From contig NZ_RKRG01000001.1 of the NCBI RefSeq assembly GCF_003814835.1, positions 186,001 through 250,000 on the forward strand: a stretch of DNA of 64,000 nt, read 5' to 3'. Made by a program: the position numbers and the translations under genes. Source of the stretch: Methanobrevibacter gottschalkii DSM 11977 (GTDB lineage: Archaea; Methanobacteriota; Methanobacteria; Methanobacteriales; Methanobacteriaceae). Shown one piece after another: positions 1 to 8,253 of the stretch. The notes under the pieces are model-generated. The model made no database searches and was not told the origin of the DNA. It saw only the letters and a program-made list of their open reading frames with translations. The first letter of the stretch is position 1. Every line of letters starts with the position of its first letter.

Positions 1-1
1 T

Positions 2-496
2 GGACTGGAGAATTTAAAGCTTGAAGATACTTCAAAAGTATTATATCTGGGTGCTTCAACTGGAACAACAGTTTCACACATTTCAGATGTCTTAATTAAC
101 GGAAGAATATATGCCGTTGAATTTTCACCAACAACAGCTAAAAAATTAGTTCAACTTTCACGTAAGAGATTTAATATTGCTCCGATTTTAGGAGATGCAA
201 CAAAACCTAAAGAATACCTTAACATTGTCGAAAAGGTAGACTTAGTATACTGTGATGTTGCTCAACCAACACAAAGTGAATTGTTTATGAAAAATATCAA
301 CATGTTCGCAAAAGATAATGCACAGGGACTTATAACAATTAAAGCTAGAAGTATTGATGTAGTACAAAAACCAAAAAAGATTTTCAAGGAACAAGAGAAG
401 AAATTGAAAGAAAAAGGTTTTAAAATTATTGAAAAAGTGAAACTGGAACCTTACGAAAAAGACCATATTGCATTATTAGTAGAGAAAAATTTTTAA
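2..496 (+). CDS. flpA: Fibrillarin-like rRNA/tRNA 2'-O-methyltransferase (5' truncated by window edge)
   Basis: This is the C-terminal part of archaeal fibrillarin, the SAM-dependent methyltransferase of box C/D ribonucleoproteins, which methylates ribose 2'-OH groups of rRNA and tRNA. The frame is open from base 2 and codes for about 164 residues. It contains the SAM-binding motif VLYLGASTGTTVSH, the acidic strand AVEFSP, and the later motifs LVYCDVAQP and ITIKARSID typical of the family. The N-terminal half lies outside the window. A box C/D-like tRNA-Trp intron in the same window (38.5 kb) is a possible substrate RNP of this enzyme. No frame damage is visible. The call is secure; only the start is missing. 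Confidence 0.95.
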   Translation, partial: GLENLKLEDTSKVLYLGASTGTTVSHISDVLINGRIYAVEFSPTTAKKLVQLSRKRFNIAPILGDATKPKEYLNIVEKVDLVYCDVAQPTQSELFMKNINMFAKDNAQGLITIKARSIDVVQKPKKIFKEQEKKLKEKGFKIIEKVKLEPYEKDHIALLVEKNF

Positions 497-1129
497 AAAA
501 AATCAGACAGTTTTCACCATCAAATAAGCTAAAAAATAGCTATGAGAAATATAAAAAATTACTACAAAAAAGCTGAAAAAGTATTACTTAGATAGCTTTT
601 TATACTAGAAAATTTAAAACTATATGTGCTAATGCAAATAAAATAAAAGTTCATTAAATTGTCCTTTAGGTTGATTCACTCTATTAATCACTCCATTTAA
701 TTAAAGCCTAAAGGCATGAACTTATTTTATAAAAATATTATTTTTTAAAAGATTTTATTTTAAAGACCATTTTACTAATTTTAATCGAAAAAAGTATTAC
801 TCTTAAGAGTTCGAATTCCCTACAGATTTATTTATTAAATTAGAAATTTAATTCATAGGAAAGGCAACAACCAAATTAATTTTTAATAAAACAAATTTTT
901 CAGATGAACAAACAAGATTACATGAAAAGATATTTATGAAAATAGCCCATTTCATTTGAAGTTCAATTTTTCATATAACTTAATAAACCAAAAATAATAT
1001 TAGAAAAAGATTTGATTAAATAAAAAATATACCTAATTAAATGAATAATAGATATAATATTCCATGATATAATTAGTTATAAAATAAAAATAATAAAATG
1101 AATTATATAAAAATCATCCAAAGTATATG
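497..1129. other. 633-bp intergenic region between convergent flpA and coaBC
   Basis: The region is very AT-rich and holds no convincing gene. It contains an imperfect long inverted repeat (638-730, listed separately). It also holds a short open stretch at about 860-958, reading roughly GKATTKLIFNKTNFSDEQ before a TGA. That stretch has no start codon and no recognisable family, so it may be a decayed gene remnant. The sequence GTTCGAAT near 809-817 looks like a tRNA T-loop but has no supporting stem. Confidence 0.5.
638..730. repeat. Imperfect inverted repeat / candidate structured RNA
   Basis: The left arm (638-654, ATAAAATAAAAGTTCAT) pairs with the right arm (716-730, ATGAACTTATTTTAT) apart from a two-base bulge. 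Inside it a second pair, CCTTTAGG (663-670) and CCTAAAGG (707-714), is perfectly complementary. The two nested helices enclose about 36 nt. Because the repeat sits between two converging genes it could serve as a bidirectional terminator, a small RNA or a miniature element remnant. The sequence does not decide between these. Confidence 0.4.
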
Positions 1130-1792
1130 TTAATATACATGTGAAGACAATTTTTTTGAAATTACATCGAAAATAACTTTTGCAATTTCCCTTTTTGAAG
1201 CTAGAGGAACAGTTAATACTTCATCATCAACTATAAGGACTTCATTATTGTCAGATCCGAATTGACACTCATTTTTAGAGATATCATTAGCAACAACAAT
1301 ATCCGTACCGGCATGTTCAATCTGCTTTCTAGCACAACAAATGATTTCTTCCTTTGATATATTAAATTCAGCTTTAAAACCAACCAAAAAAATATTAGGA
1401 TTTATTTTCTTAACTTGGCGAATAATTTTAGTTGCAGGTTTTAAATCCAATGATAAAGAACTATTTGAATCTATTTTTTTATCATTTTTCTTCTTAAATT
1501 CAAAATCTGAAACTGCAGCAGTAGATATGAATATATCAAAATCAGGAATTAGATTTAAAATAACATTATTCATCTCATTACCCGTTTCTACATGAATAAC
1601 ATCGAAAACAGAAGGAATCTCGACACTGACTTTAGCCACAACTAAAGTTAAATCCGCACCTCTAATATATGCTTCTTTTGCAAGTGCCAAACCCATTTTT
1701 CCAGAAGATTTATTTGTAATGCCCCTTACAGAATCAATAGGTTCATATGTTCCACCAAGACTTATTAAAACCTTTTTTCCTTTAATAAAATC
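1130..1792 (-). CDS. coaB: CoaB domain of phosphopantothenoylcysteine synthetase/decarboxylase (separated from the CoaC domain by a +1 frameshift)
   Basis: This frame encodes the phosphopantothenate-cysteine ligase half of the coenzyme A enzyme CoaBC. The conserved opening VLISLGGTYEPIDSVRG and the motif SGKMGLALAKEA are present, followed by the rest of the Rossmann-like ligase domain to a natural-looking C-terminus. The frame has no ATG, GTG or TTG before the Met at 1696. A start there would delete the GGTYEP and VRGITN nucleotide-binding elements. The frame is entered from the upstream CoaC frame by skipping one base (T at 1793). It is most simply the second half of one coaBC gene broken by a single-base insertion, a sequencing error or a programmed shift. 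Confidence 0.8.
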   Translation of the reverse strand, partial: DFIKGKKVLISLGGTYEPIDSVRGITNKSSGKMGLALAKEAYIRGADLTLVVAKVSVEIPSVFDVIHVETGNEMNNVILNLIPDFDIFISTAAVSDFEFKKKNDKKIDSNSSLSLDLKPATKIIRQVKKINPNIFLVGFKAEFNISKEEIICCARKQIEHAGTDIVVANDISKNECQFGSDNNEVLIVDDEVLTVPLASKREIAKVIFDVISKKLSSHVY

Positions 1793-2303
1793 AATCCTTC
1801 TTATTTAGATTAATAGTCCTTAAAGATTCAAGTACAATATCCTCTTTTGATGGGAATTTAGCTTTTCCTTCATCCATACGAGGTTTAATAAAACTAGCTG
1901 ATTTTTCTTGTTTAATTTTATCAATATTTCCCTTAATAGCTTTATACATTGAATCATGCATGGATGGAACAAATATTATTGGAGTATCATGACCATAAGC
2001 AGTTATTAAAAGAGTAGAAATTGCATCATCAGCGATTTTATATGCAAATTTAGAAATGGTATTAGCTGTTGCCGGAGCAACCAATATCAAATCTTCTTGA
2101 GAGTACTTAACATGCTCAATTTGACCTGTCAATTTAGTTACTACATCACTTCCCGTTGCGAACTCCATTGCATTTGGATGTATAATTTCACATGCAGCAT
2201 CACTCATAAAACATTTTATTTCAATATCATTACGTCTAAATTCACGAGCAAGTTTAATAGATTCGGTAGCTGCAATACTACCCGTGACACATAATATAAT
2301 CAT
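1791..2303 (-). CDS. coaC: CoaC domain: phosphopantothenoylcysteine decarboxylase (N-terminal half of split coaBC)
   Basis: This is a flavoprotein of the HFCD family that decarboxylates phosphopantothenoylcysteine in CoA synthesis. It starts with MIILCVTGSIAA, has the family His in GQIEHVKY, the APATANT motif near residue 76, and VPSMHDSMY, equivalent to the substrate-recognition PxMNxxMW clamp. The start is well placed: GGAGG lies six bases upstream of the ATG. The frame ends at TGA (1791-1793), right at the expected linker to CoaB. That 170-residue length is about half of a normal fused CoaBC. The CoaB half follows immediately in the +1 frame. Confidence 0.85.
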   Translation of the reverse strand: MIILCVTGSIAATESIKLAREFRRNDIEIKCFMSDAACEIIHPNAMEFATGSDVVTKLTGQIEHVKYSQEDLILVAPATANTISKFAYKIADDAISTLLITAYGHDTPIIFVPSMHDSMYKAIKGNIDKIKQEKSASFIKPRMDEGKAKFPSKEDIVLESLRTINLNKKD

Positions 2304-2333
2304 ATAATTCCTCCAAATAATTAAAAAAAATGA

Positions 2334-2882
2334 TTATGTAATTTGAATATCAGATAGTATATAATCAAATACATATAAGTTATCTTCAAAATCATTTACC
2401 GGTGCGCTATACAACATAACATAAGCCTGTCCACCTTTTTCAAACCAAACAGCCTTGTGCTCTTTTACAGTGCCATTTTGATTAGAAGAATACATATATT
2501 CATATGCATGAATATTACTTACCATGACTTCACCTGAAGAGGTTAAATTGAAAGAAGAATCTCTTTGCATTGACCTATAGGTGTTATTCAAATAAGTATA
2601 AAAATCTCCTTCAATAGCTTTTTTCTCAAAATTAATATTAACTTGACCTACACCAGCGGAATCAACTGAATCCAGTTTAGATATTGACATTATTGAATAA
2701 TTAGAATCGGACTGAGAATAACCCCAATTAGAAGGGTAATGAATAACAATACCTCCTTTAGATAAAGTCATCATAGTGATATCTGAGTTATCTTCCTGAG
2801 CATTAACACATGAAAATGCGCAAATAATTAAAAATATAAATGAAATGATTATTAGACTTCTTTTTAAAACATTATTTTTCAT
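2334..2882 (-). CDS. Secreted PsbP-like protein
   Basis: The 182-residue product has an N-terminal signal sequence: charged KNNVLKR, a hydrophobic core at about residues 10-25, and a possible cleavage near VNAQ. A small soluble domain follows. The pattern GGIVIHYPSNWGYSQSD resembles the opening strands of PsbP/DUF1795-type domains, which methanogens often carry as exported proteins of unknown role. A 14-bp gap separates it from the upstream Ser-rich membrane protein, so the two are probably cotranscribed. A protein at 45.9 kb has a similar layout (hydrophobic N-terminus, then a strand with an AYKIDY-type motif) and may be a distant relative. No function can be assigned. Confidence 0.6.
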   Translation of the reverse strand: MKNNVLKRSLIIISFIFLIICAFSCVNAQEDNSDITMMTLSKGGIVIHYPSNWGYSQSDSNYSIMSISKLDSVDSAGVGQVNINFEKKAIEGDFYTYLNNTYRSMQRDSSFNLTSSGEVMVSNIHAYEYMYSSNQNGTVKEHKAVWFEKGGQAYVMLYSAPVNDFEDNLYVFDYILSDIQIT

Positions 2883-2896
2883 AAAACCACCAATAA

Positions 2897-3622
2897 TTAT
2901 TCATCACTTCTTCCATTAGATTCGGAACCACCACTATTACTTGATGACCCACTACCTGATCCAGAATCACTACCTGAAGATCCGGAACCCGAATCACTAC
3001 CTGAATAAGTAGAATCACTTGAACCAGAATTTCTACCCCCATCAGAGTAATCAGAATCACTTGAAGAATCTTCAGTAGTTTTTACATTATAACTAGTAGA
3101 TGAATAATTAGTATTAGATGAAGAAGTAGTTTTTGTAGTATTTTTAATATCTTCAGTAATATCAGGGAATGCAGTATCATGAACCATAGCTACGGTAGAT
3201 GTTTCAGAAATATTGTTGAAATCTAAATTAAAGACACCATAACCTACACCAACAGTGAAAGCTACAACCAACACCAATAACAACACTAATTTAAATGTTC
3301 CACTACTCATTGATTTTTTTTCTTTTTTGTTATACTTAGCATCACCCTTTTTAGGGTTGATAATATATTTTTGAACTAAATCCTGTTCTTTTTCTTTTTT
3401 ATTTTTGGTAGGTTTTCTACTTCTTTTAATTGAAGTAGTTTGATTTGATTTACCCTGCATAGATCTAATTCTTTGAGTAGCTTCTTTTGCATCAATAGAA
3501 TTTAATTTATCTTCATATTTAGAACGAAAATAACTATATTTCTCTGGAGAAATCTTTCCAGAACGGTAATCAACTTCCAAACTATCCATAATTTTTAGAA
3601 GTTTATCTCTATCATTTGGCAT
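2897..3622 (-). CDS. Single-pass membrane protein with Ser/Gly/Asp-rich tail
   Basis: The 241-residue protein has three parts. Residues 1-60 form a helical, charged segment resembling a SHOCT-like or coiled-coil region. Residues 61-110 are strongly basic. A hydrophobic helix spans about 111-131 (KLVLLLVLVVAFTVGVGYGV). After it comes a low-complexity tail of Ser, Gly, Asp and Asn to the end. The basic side should be cytoplasmic and the Ser-rich tail outside, where it could act as a spacer through the wall. The start has GGGAGGG upstream. The family was not recognised. It precedes a secreted PsbP-like gene, suggesting an envelope operon. Confidence 0.65.
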   Translation of the reverse strand: MPNDRDKLLKIMDSLEVDYRSGKISPEKYSYFRSKYEDKLNSIDAKEATQRIRSMQGKSNQTTSIKRSRKPTKNKKEKEQDLVQKYIINPKKGDAKYNKKEKKSMSSGTFKLVLLLVLVVAFTVGVGYGVFNLDFNNISETSTVAMVHDTAFPDITEDIKNTTKTTSSSNTNYSSTSYNVKTTEDSSSDSDYSDGGRNSGSSDSTYSGSDSGSGSSGSDSGSGSGSSSNSGGSESNGRSDE

Positions 3623-3679
3623 TCCTACCCTCCCTGAATCATTATAATATAATTTTATATTAGAACAATAATTTATAGT

Positions 3680-4486
3680 TTACCTAAATTCAGGATAAGA
3701 ACCCAAAACTTTTAAAAAGTAAGTTTTTTCTTGGATTTCATTAATGATATTGCGAATAATATCATCATTTCTATGCCCATTGAAATCAACAAAGAAAAGA
3801 TATTTGCCCAAACCTTTTTTAGACGGTCTGGATTCAATTTTAGTTAAGTTAATATCATTTTTCTGGAAAATCCCCAAAACATTATATAACCCACCAGGCT
3901 TATCTTCATAAATAGAAAATATAATAGAAGTTTTATCACAGCCTGTTGGTTCATGATCATCTTTTGAGACCACGACAAACCTTGTTTCGTTATTATCACT
4001 ATCCTGAATATTTGGTTTAATTATTTCTAAACCATACAATTCAGCTGCTTTTGAATTTCCAATAGCTGCTTTAGTTTTATTACCAATAATATTTTTAGCA
4101 GCATTAGCAGTACTTACCGCATAATGAGGCTGAATTTTATTTTTAACAATAAACTCTTGACATTGGGCGATTGCTTGAGAATGAGAATAAACATCCTCAA
4201 TATCTTCCATTCGGGTTCCATGATTTACCATCAAATTCTGATTAATTGGAATAATAATTTCGTCAAATATTTTCAAGTCAAATTTATGAGCAAGGGAATC
4301 TAATGTGATTCCAACAGGCCCTTCGATTGAATTTTCAATCGGAACAACCCCATATAATGACTCTTCATTAACAACACTTTCCAAAACTGCAGGAATAGTG
4401 CAATAAGGAATTAAATTATCACCAATCATGTTTGCTGCTTCGTGGGTGAAAGTTCCTTTAGGTCCTAAAAATGAAATTACTGATAT
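3680..4486 (-). CDS. pheA: Prephenate dehydratase with ACT domain; start codon apparently non-standard
   Basis: The enzyme converts prephenate to phenylpyruvate in phenylalanine synthesis. The periplasmic-binding-like catalytic domain carries VVPIENSIEG and NETRFVVVS. The ACT regulatory domain follows, with KPGGLYNVLGIF, ESRPSK and FFVDFNGH. The first ATG (4429) lies after the conserved opening GPKGTFTHEAAN, which is in frame upstream, so translation must begin earlier. No ATG, GTG or TTG exists there. A purine-rich GGGGG (4494-4498) lies seven bases before an ATA codon (4486), with ATT at 4492 as the alternative. I annotate from 4486. The product call is secure; the start is inferred. Confidence 0.85.
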   Translation of the reverse strand: MSVISFLGPKGTFTHEAANMIGDNLIPYCTIPAVLESVVNEESLYGVVPIENSIEGPVGITLDSLAHKFDLKIFDEIIIPINQNLMVNHGTRMEDIEDVYSHSQAIAQCQEFIVKNKIQPHYAVSTANAAKNIIGNKTKAAIGNSKAAELYGLEIIKPNIQDSDNNETRFVVVSKDDHEPTGCDKTSIIFSIYEDKPGGLYNVLGIFQKNDINLTKIESRPSKKGLGKYLFFVDFNGHRNDDIIRNIINEIQEKTYFLKVLGSYPEFR

Positions 4487-4518
4487 ATTAATACCCCCGA
4501 AAAAAATAAAAAAAGATA

Positions 4519-5319
4519 TTAAGATTCTAATTTTGCAATTAATCTTAATATATCTGTTTGTGTTATAATACCAATGACCTTACCGTCTTCAACAACAGGC
4601 AAACCATTGAATCCTGTTTCAATCATGATTTTAGAAACATCACTGATTGACATTTTTTTAGATACAGAAGATGGATTTGAAGACATGATATCTTCAACAA
4701 GAACTTCTTTAATTTGAGATTTTTGATGTTTTTCAGGAACATTTTTTCTAAAGTCAATGAATGCCCTCATCAAATCTTTAGATGTGATTATTCCTTTAAG
4801 TTCATCTTCTTCAATAACAGGCACCCTTCCAATATGGGCATCAATCATTAATCTTCTTGCATGAATTAGCCTATCAGTTGGGGAAACTGCAACTACATCA
4901 CCAGTCATTATTTCTTTTACAGTTATCTTATCAAATGCAATTCCAACAGCAAGAGTTACAAAATCTGCTTTAGAAACAATTCCTATCATACCCTCACCAG
5001 ATACGACAGGGACTGATCCAATACCATTCTCCAACATTAATTCCGCTACATCACCTAATTGCATGGTTTCTAAAACTGTGATTACATCTTTAACCATTAC
5101 AGATGAAATATGAAACCTTGATGCAGGCATGCCTTCAGATTTTGAAGATCCAAGCTTGTTAGCGATATCCCTTTCAGAAACAATACCAACAAGTTCTTTA
5201 TTATTTGTTACAGGCAAACGAGAGATATTGTGTTTGCGTAATAATTTTAATGCATCAGAAAGATTTTGATCTTTGTCTATTGTGATTAAATTTTCAGACA
5301 TCAAATTCTTAATTTGCAT
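4519..5319 (-). CDS. Four-CBS-domain protein
   Basis: This 266-residue protein consists of four CBS modules and nothing else. Each opens with a motif like MSENLITIDKD, MVKDVITVLE, MTGDVVAVSPT or MSSNPSSVSK and ends with a GIVSERD, GIVSKAD, GIITSKD or GIITQTD turn. Stand-alone CBS tandems bind adenine nucleotides and act as energy sensors; the partner is unknown here. I prefer the fourth codon ATG (5319), because AAGGAG would abut the first ATG at 5328. A second four-CBS gene lies just upstream on the same strand, so the pair probably arose by duplication and is cotranscribed. Confidence 0.9.
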   Translation of the reverse strand: MQIKNLMSENLITIDKDQNLSDALKLLRKHNISRLPVTNNKELVGIVSERDIANKLGSSKSEGMPASRFHISSVMVKDVITVLETMQLGDVAELMLENGIGSVPVVSGEGMIGIVSKADFVTLAVGIAFDKITVKEIMTGDVVAVSPTDRLIHARRLMIDAHIGRVPVIEEDELKGIITSKDLMRAFIDFRKNVPEKHQKSQIKEVLVEDIMSSNPSSVSKKMSISDVSKIMIETGFNGLPVVEDGKVIGIITQTDILRLIAKLES

Positions 5320-5349
5320 TATTATCATCTCCTTATTAATTATACAATA

Positions 5350-6285
5350 TTATGCTCTTCTAACTGAGTTTAAAACATCTCTTTCAGTAATAATACCAAC
5401 TATTTCATCATCTTTAATAATTGGTACGCCACCTATATTTTTTTCAGCGAATAATTGGCATAATTCACCAATAGTCATTGTTTGTTCTACTGTAATTGGG
5501 TCTTTAACCATAATTTCTGATACAGTAATTTTTAAAACATCAGAAGCTAAATTTGAATTTAAATTATCGAACAACTCTTTTGCATTTAAGAACCTAATAA
5601 CATCAGTTGATGTTAAAATACCTAATAATTTTTTATTTGCTTTAGAAATGTCTGCTTCTCCACCAACAATTGGAATTCTTCTTAATCCATTCCTAACCAT
5701 TATTTTACATGCACTTTCTAATGGTGTTCCAGGGGTAGTGGTGAATACTTTAGGACTCATATATTCATGCACAGTTTCTTTACCTGCCATGCCTGCTAAA
5801 GATAATGCAATATCTCTTTCAGTTACAATTCCTGCAAGTTTTCCATCCGCATCAACAAGAGGAATAGCCCCTAATTGATTGTCCAGCATTGTTTTGAGAG
5901 TATCACCAATTGAAACTTTTGTAGATAATGTAATTAAATCACGAGTCATAATTTCTTTAACAGGTTCATTAATTGCTGCTAAAAAGTTATCTTCATATTT
6001 TTTCTCAATAATGTTGAATTTTTTTCCTCCACCAAAGAAATCTAATATATCCATTACTGTTACAATACCTAACAATTTACCAGAACCAGGATCGGTAATT
6101 GGTAATCTTCTAAATTCATGTTCCATCATTACTTTAGCAGTATCTTTAATAGATTTAGTTGGAGGAATAGAAATAACTTCTTTAGTTGCAAGAGCCATTA
6201 TGTCCCCTTCCCTATCGTGAACTTTAGTCACATGTTCAACTGCACCAGTATTTGATTTTCTATTAATGGATGTTTTATCTTTCAT
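5350..6285 (-). CDS. Four-CBS-domain protein (paralogue)
   Basis: The 311-residue protein carries four CBS domains after a short polar N-terminus. Domain landmarks are IMALATKEVISIPPT, IMTRDLITLSTK, YMSPKVFTTTPGT and IMVKDPITVEQT, each followed by a GIVTERD- or GILTSTD-type segment. The third domain has an insertion (GGEADISKANKK) before its last strand. It belongs to the family annotated in methanogens as IMP-dehydrogenase-related CBS proteins but lacks any catalytic barrel. Only 30 bp separate it from the next four-CBS gene, suggesting coexpression and perhaps a hetero-assembly. The ligand and effector are unknown. Confidence 0.9.
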   Translation of the reverse strand: MKDKTSINRKSNTGAVEHVTKVHDREGDIMALATKEVISIPPTKSIKDTAKVMMEHEFRRLPITDPGSGKLLGIVTVMDILDFFGGGKKFNIIEKKYEDNFLAAINEPVKEIMTRDLITLSTKVSIGDTLKTMLDNQLGAIPLVDADGKLAGIVTERDIALSLAGMAGKETVHEYMSPKVFTTTPGTPLESACKIMVRNGLRRIPIVGGEADISKANKKLLGILTSTDVIRFLNAKELFDNLNSNLASDVLKITVSEIMVKDPITVEQTMTIGELCQLFAEKNIGGVPIIKDDEIVGIITERDVLNSVRRA

Positions 6286-6348
6286 TTACACACCTCTACT
6301 ATCAAATCACACATCAAAAAAATAAAATCAAAATATTAAAAACAAAAT

Positions 6349-7047
6349 TCATTCAATATCCAAAATTTTATGGATTTGAGGAATGGTGGAAACATCAAAA
6401 TATTGTCCAACAACTTCAGAATATTCAAATAATCTAAAATTAATATCTTTCCAATCTTTCAAAGGACTAGAAGGCTGGATAATTATTTTAAGGTTACTTT
6501 TGTTTGAAATATTTTTTGATAATTTTTCAATTACCTCTTTAAATGATTCTATTTTTGTTGAAGGCAATATGACCACTTTACAATATACACTTATGGACTT
6601 CTCCCTTAATAAATTTACTGATTTAATCTCATTTAATAAAATATCCTCATTAAAATTGCCATTAAAATGTTCAGGCAACTTAATATCTAAAGAAACAACA
6701 TCTAATTGTTCAATTTTATTAATATTATCTGGTAATGTACCATTAGTTTCAAGCATTATATTTAAATTAAAATTTTTGCTAACCTCTGAAATAAACTCAG
6801 GATATAAACTCGGTTCACCACCTGTGAATGAAATAGTGTTACAATCAGGAGTTAAAATTTTATTAATTTCTCTGCAGACTTCATCAACCGTCATTAATTT
6901 TCCTGATTTTTCAGATTTGCTATCTTCAGTATCACAGTACTTACAATTAAGATTACATCCAGCGAATCTGACAAAAATTTGCCTTTCACCAATTAAAAGA
7001 CCTTCGCCTTGAAAACTTGAAAAGATTTCAATAACTGGAGCTTTCAT
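6349..7047 (-). CDS. queE: 7-carboxy-7-deazaguanine synthase (radical SAM)
   Basis: QueE converts 6-carboxytetrahydropterin to 7-carboxy-7-deazaguanine on the route to preQ0, which archaea insert into tRNA as archaeosine. The 232-residue protein has the family opening FSSFQGEG, the radical-SAM cluster motif C31-x3-C35-x2-C38 (CNLNCKYC), and the SAM-binding FTGGEPSLYP. Its start overlaps the stop of queD, so the two are translationally coupled. queD supplies its substrate. QueC, the next enzyme, is not in this window. Confidence 0.93.
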   Translation of the reverse strand: MKAPVIEIFSSFQGEGLLIGERQIFVRFAGCNLNCKYCDTEDSKSEKSGKLMTVDEVCREINKILTPDCNTISFTGGEPSLYPEFISEVSKNFNLNIMLETNGTLPDNINKIEQLDVVSLDIKLPEHFNGNFNEDILLNEIKSVNLLREKSISVYCKVVILPSTKIESFKEVIEKLSKNISNKSNLKIIIQPSSPLKDWKDINFRLFEYSEVVGQYFDVSTIPQIHKILDIE

Positions 7048-7562
7048 TATAACTCTTTCCTATATTCTGCACCTTGACCAATACCTTCATTAACACAAAC
7101 TGCAACATATTTTAAGTTATCATAAGACTCAGATAATTTTTCTGCCAAACCTTCAGCAAAATATTTTGACAATTCTTCAGCAGAAGTATACGGAAGAGGC
7201 AACAATACACAATCCACAGAAGGAATTGAATATCCTTTACCGTCAATTTTAAATTGAATTGTTTTATTTTCCTTTAATCCATCAATTGAATCAGTTTTTT
7301 TATCAAAATCTTTGAATTCAATTAATTCATTGAAAACAGGAATCAATAATCTGTGATCAAGTTCATTGCAAAATTCTTTTGTAAATCCTTTTACATCTTT
7401 AAAATCAACAACAAATTCGAATTTTCCTGTTCTTTCACCTTCAATTTCAACATCTACAAAGTAAGAATGACCATGAATAAATCCGCAAGATTCATGGCCA
7501 GGAATTACATGAGCAGATGAGAACCTTAAATTTGATTGAATTCCATTAACTAAAATTTTCAT
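7047..7562 (-). CDS. queD: 6-carboxytetrahydropterin synthase
   Basis: QueD makes 6-carboxy-5,6,7,8-tetrahydropterin from dihydroneopterin triphosphate in deazapurine synthesis. The 171-residue protein shows the zinc-binding histidines in [10 protein letters not shown] and IHGHSYFV, with the catalytic Cys between them ([11 protein letters not shown]). ELDHRLL and [12 protein letters not shown] are family motifs near the middle and end. An insertion of about 40 residues (around [14 protein letters not shown]) is longer than in minimal bacterial QueD. The gene overlaps its neighbours on both sides by one to four bases, forming a tight operon with queE and a DUF366-like gene. Confidence 0.92.
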   Translation of the reverse strand: MKILVNGIQSNLRFSSAHVIPGHESCGFIHGHSYFVDVEIEGERTGKFEFVVDFKDVKGFTKEFCNELDHRLLIPVFNELIEFKDFDKKTDSIDGLKENKTIQFKIDGKGYSIPSVDCVLLPLPYTSAEELSKYFAEGLAEKLSESYDNLKYVAVCVNEGIGQGAEYRKEL

Positions 7563-8155
7563 CCTAACACCTTTGTTTTACTTATATCATTTTCAATTGT
7601 TTGTAACTCATCAATGAATCTGGATGCAGTTTCATTGATTAAATCTGACAAATTATCTTTATTAAATATTTGAGTTCCATTTTCATCTTTAATATCAAAT
7701 AACCCAATTGTTTCAACATCATCCGGAGTTCCCTTATCTTCCAAGTTAAGTGCAAAGTGTATTTTTGCAGAGCTTAATGAAATACTAGCTATTGAAATAG
7801 ATAATTTCCCATCATCCACAAAAATATCATCACCTTCCCTTTTAGTTTTAATTCCATACTCAGTAAGGATTTCTCTAAAAATCATTACAATAAGTCTTTG
7901 TCTTAAATAAGCAATCCTCATATTTGGAGGTTGTTGATCAAAGAATTCACAAATAAAATTAACCATATAGTTAGATTTTATCTCAAGTCCAACATCAGCA
8001 AAATCTTTTAAGTTATCGGGAGTGATATTAACCGGACCAATCCAAGTTATAATCGAAGAACCATAAACTCCAAATTCCTGAAAAGCCCAAGATGGATTGA
8101 TTTGGCTTCCATCATATTCAAATATTTCATCAATATGTTTATGAATAATAGACAT
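7559..8155 (-). CDS. Probable DUF366 family protein, first gene of the preQ0 operon
   Basis: The 198-residue protein matches my memory of the archaeal DUF366 (COG2029) family, which often sits beside queuosine/archaeosine genes; this is recognition rather than a search result. It has no membrane segment or metal motif that I can name. Visible features are an aromatic opening ([18 protein letters not shown]) and the segment [20 protein letters not shown]. It overlaps queD by four bases, so a role in preQ0 or tRNA deazapurine metabolism is a reasonable guess from context only. The short 98-bp gap to the divergent nucleotidyltransferase gene should hold both promoters. Confidence 0.65.
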   Translation of the reverse strand: MSIIHKHIDEIFEYDGSQINPSWAFQEFGVYGSSIITWIGPVNITPDNLKDFADVGLEIKSNYMVNFICEFFDQQPPNMRIAYLRQRLIVMIFREILTEYGIKTKREGDDIFVDDGKLSISIASISLSSAKIHFALNLEDKGTPDDVETIGLFDIKDENGTQIFNKDNLSDLINETASRFIDELQTIENDISKTKVLG

Positions 8156-8253
8156 AAACTAATTTAAGATTATATTTTTATATAAATATTAAGATTAAAT
8201 GAAAAATTAATTTAAAGATGTATTATAAAATAACTTAATTAGGAGATAATAAA

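Noticed and set aside
806-830. tRNA T-arm-like GTTCGAATTCCCT in the first intergenic region
   Set aside because: The T-loop word is there but neither T-stem, acceptor stem nor the rest of a tRNA can be drawn around it; a chance match is likelier.
860-958. Possible short protein-coding remnant ending in TGA
   Set aside because: It follows an in-frame stop, has no start or ribosome-binding site and no recognisable family; mentioned only in the intergenic note.
2872-3060. Small minus-strand ORF overlapping the Ser-rich gene
   Set aside because: It is the out-of-frame shadow of the Ser/Gly/Asp low-complexity codons.
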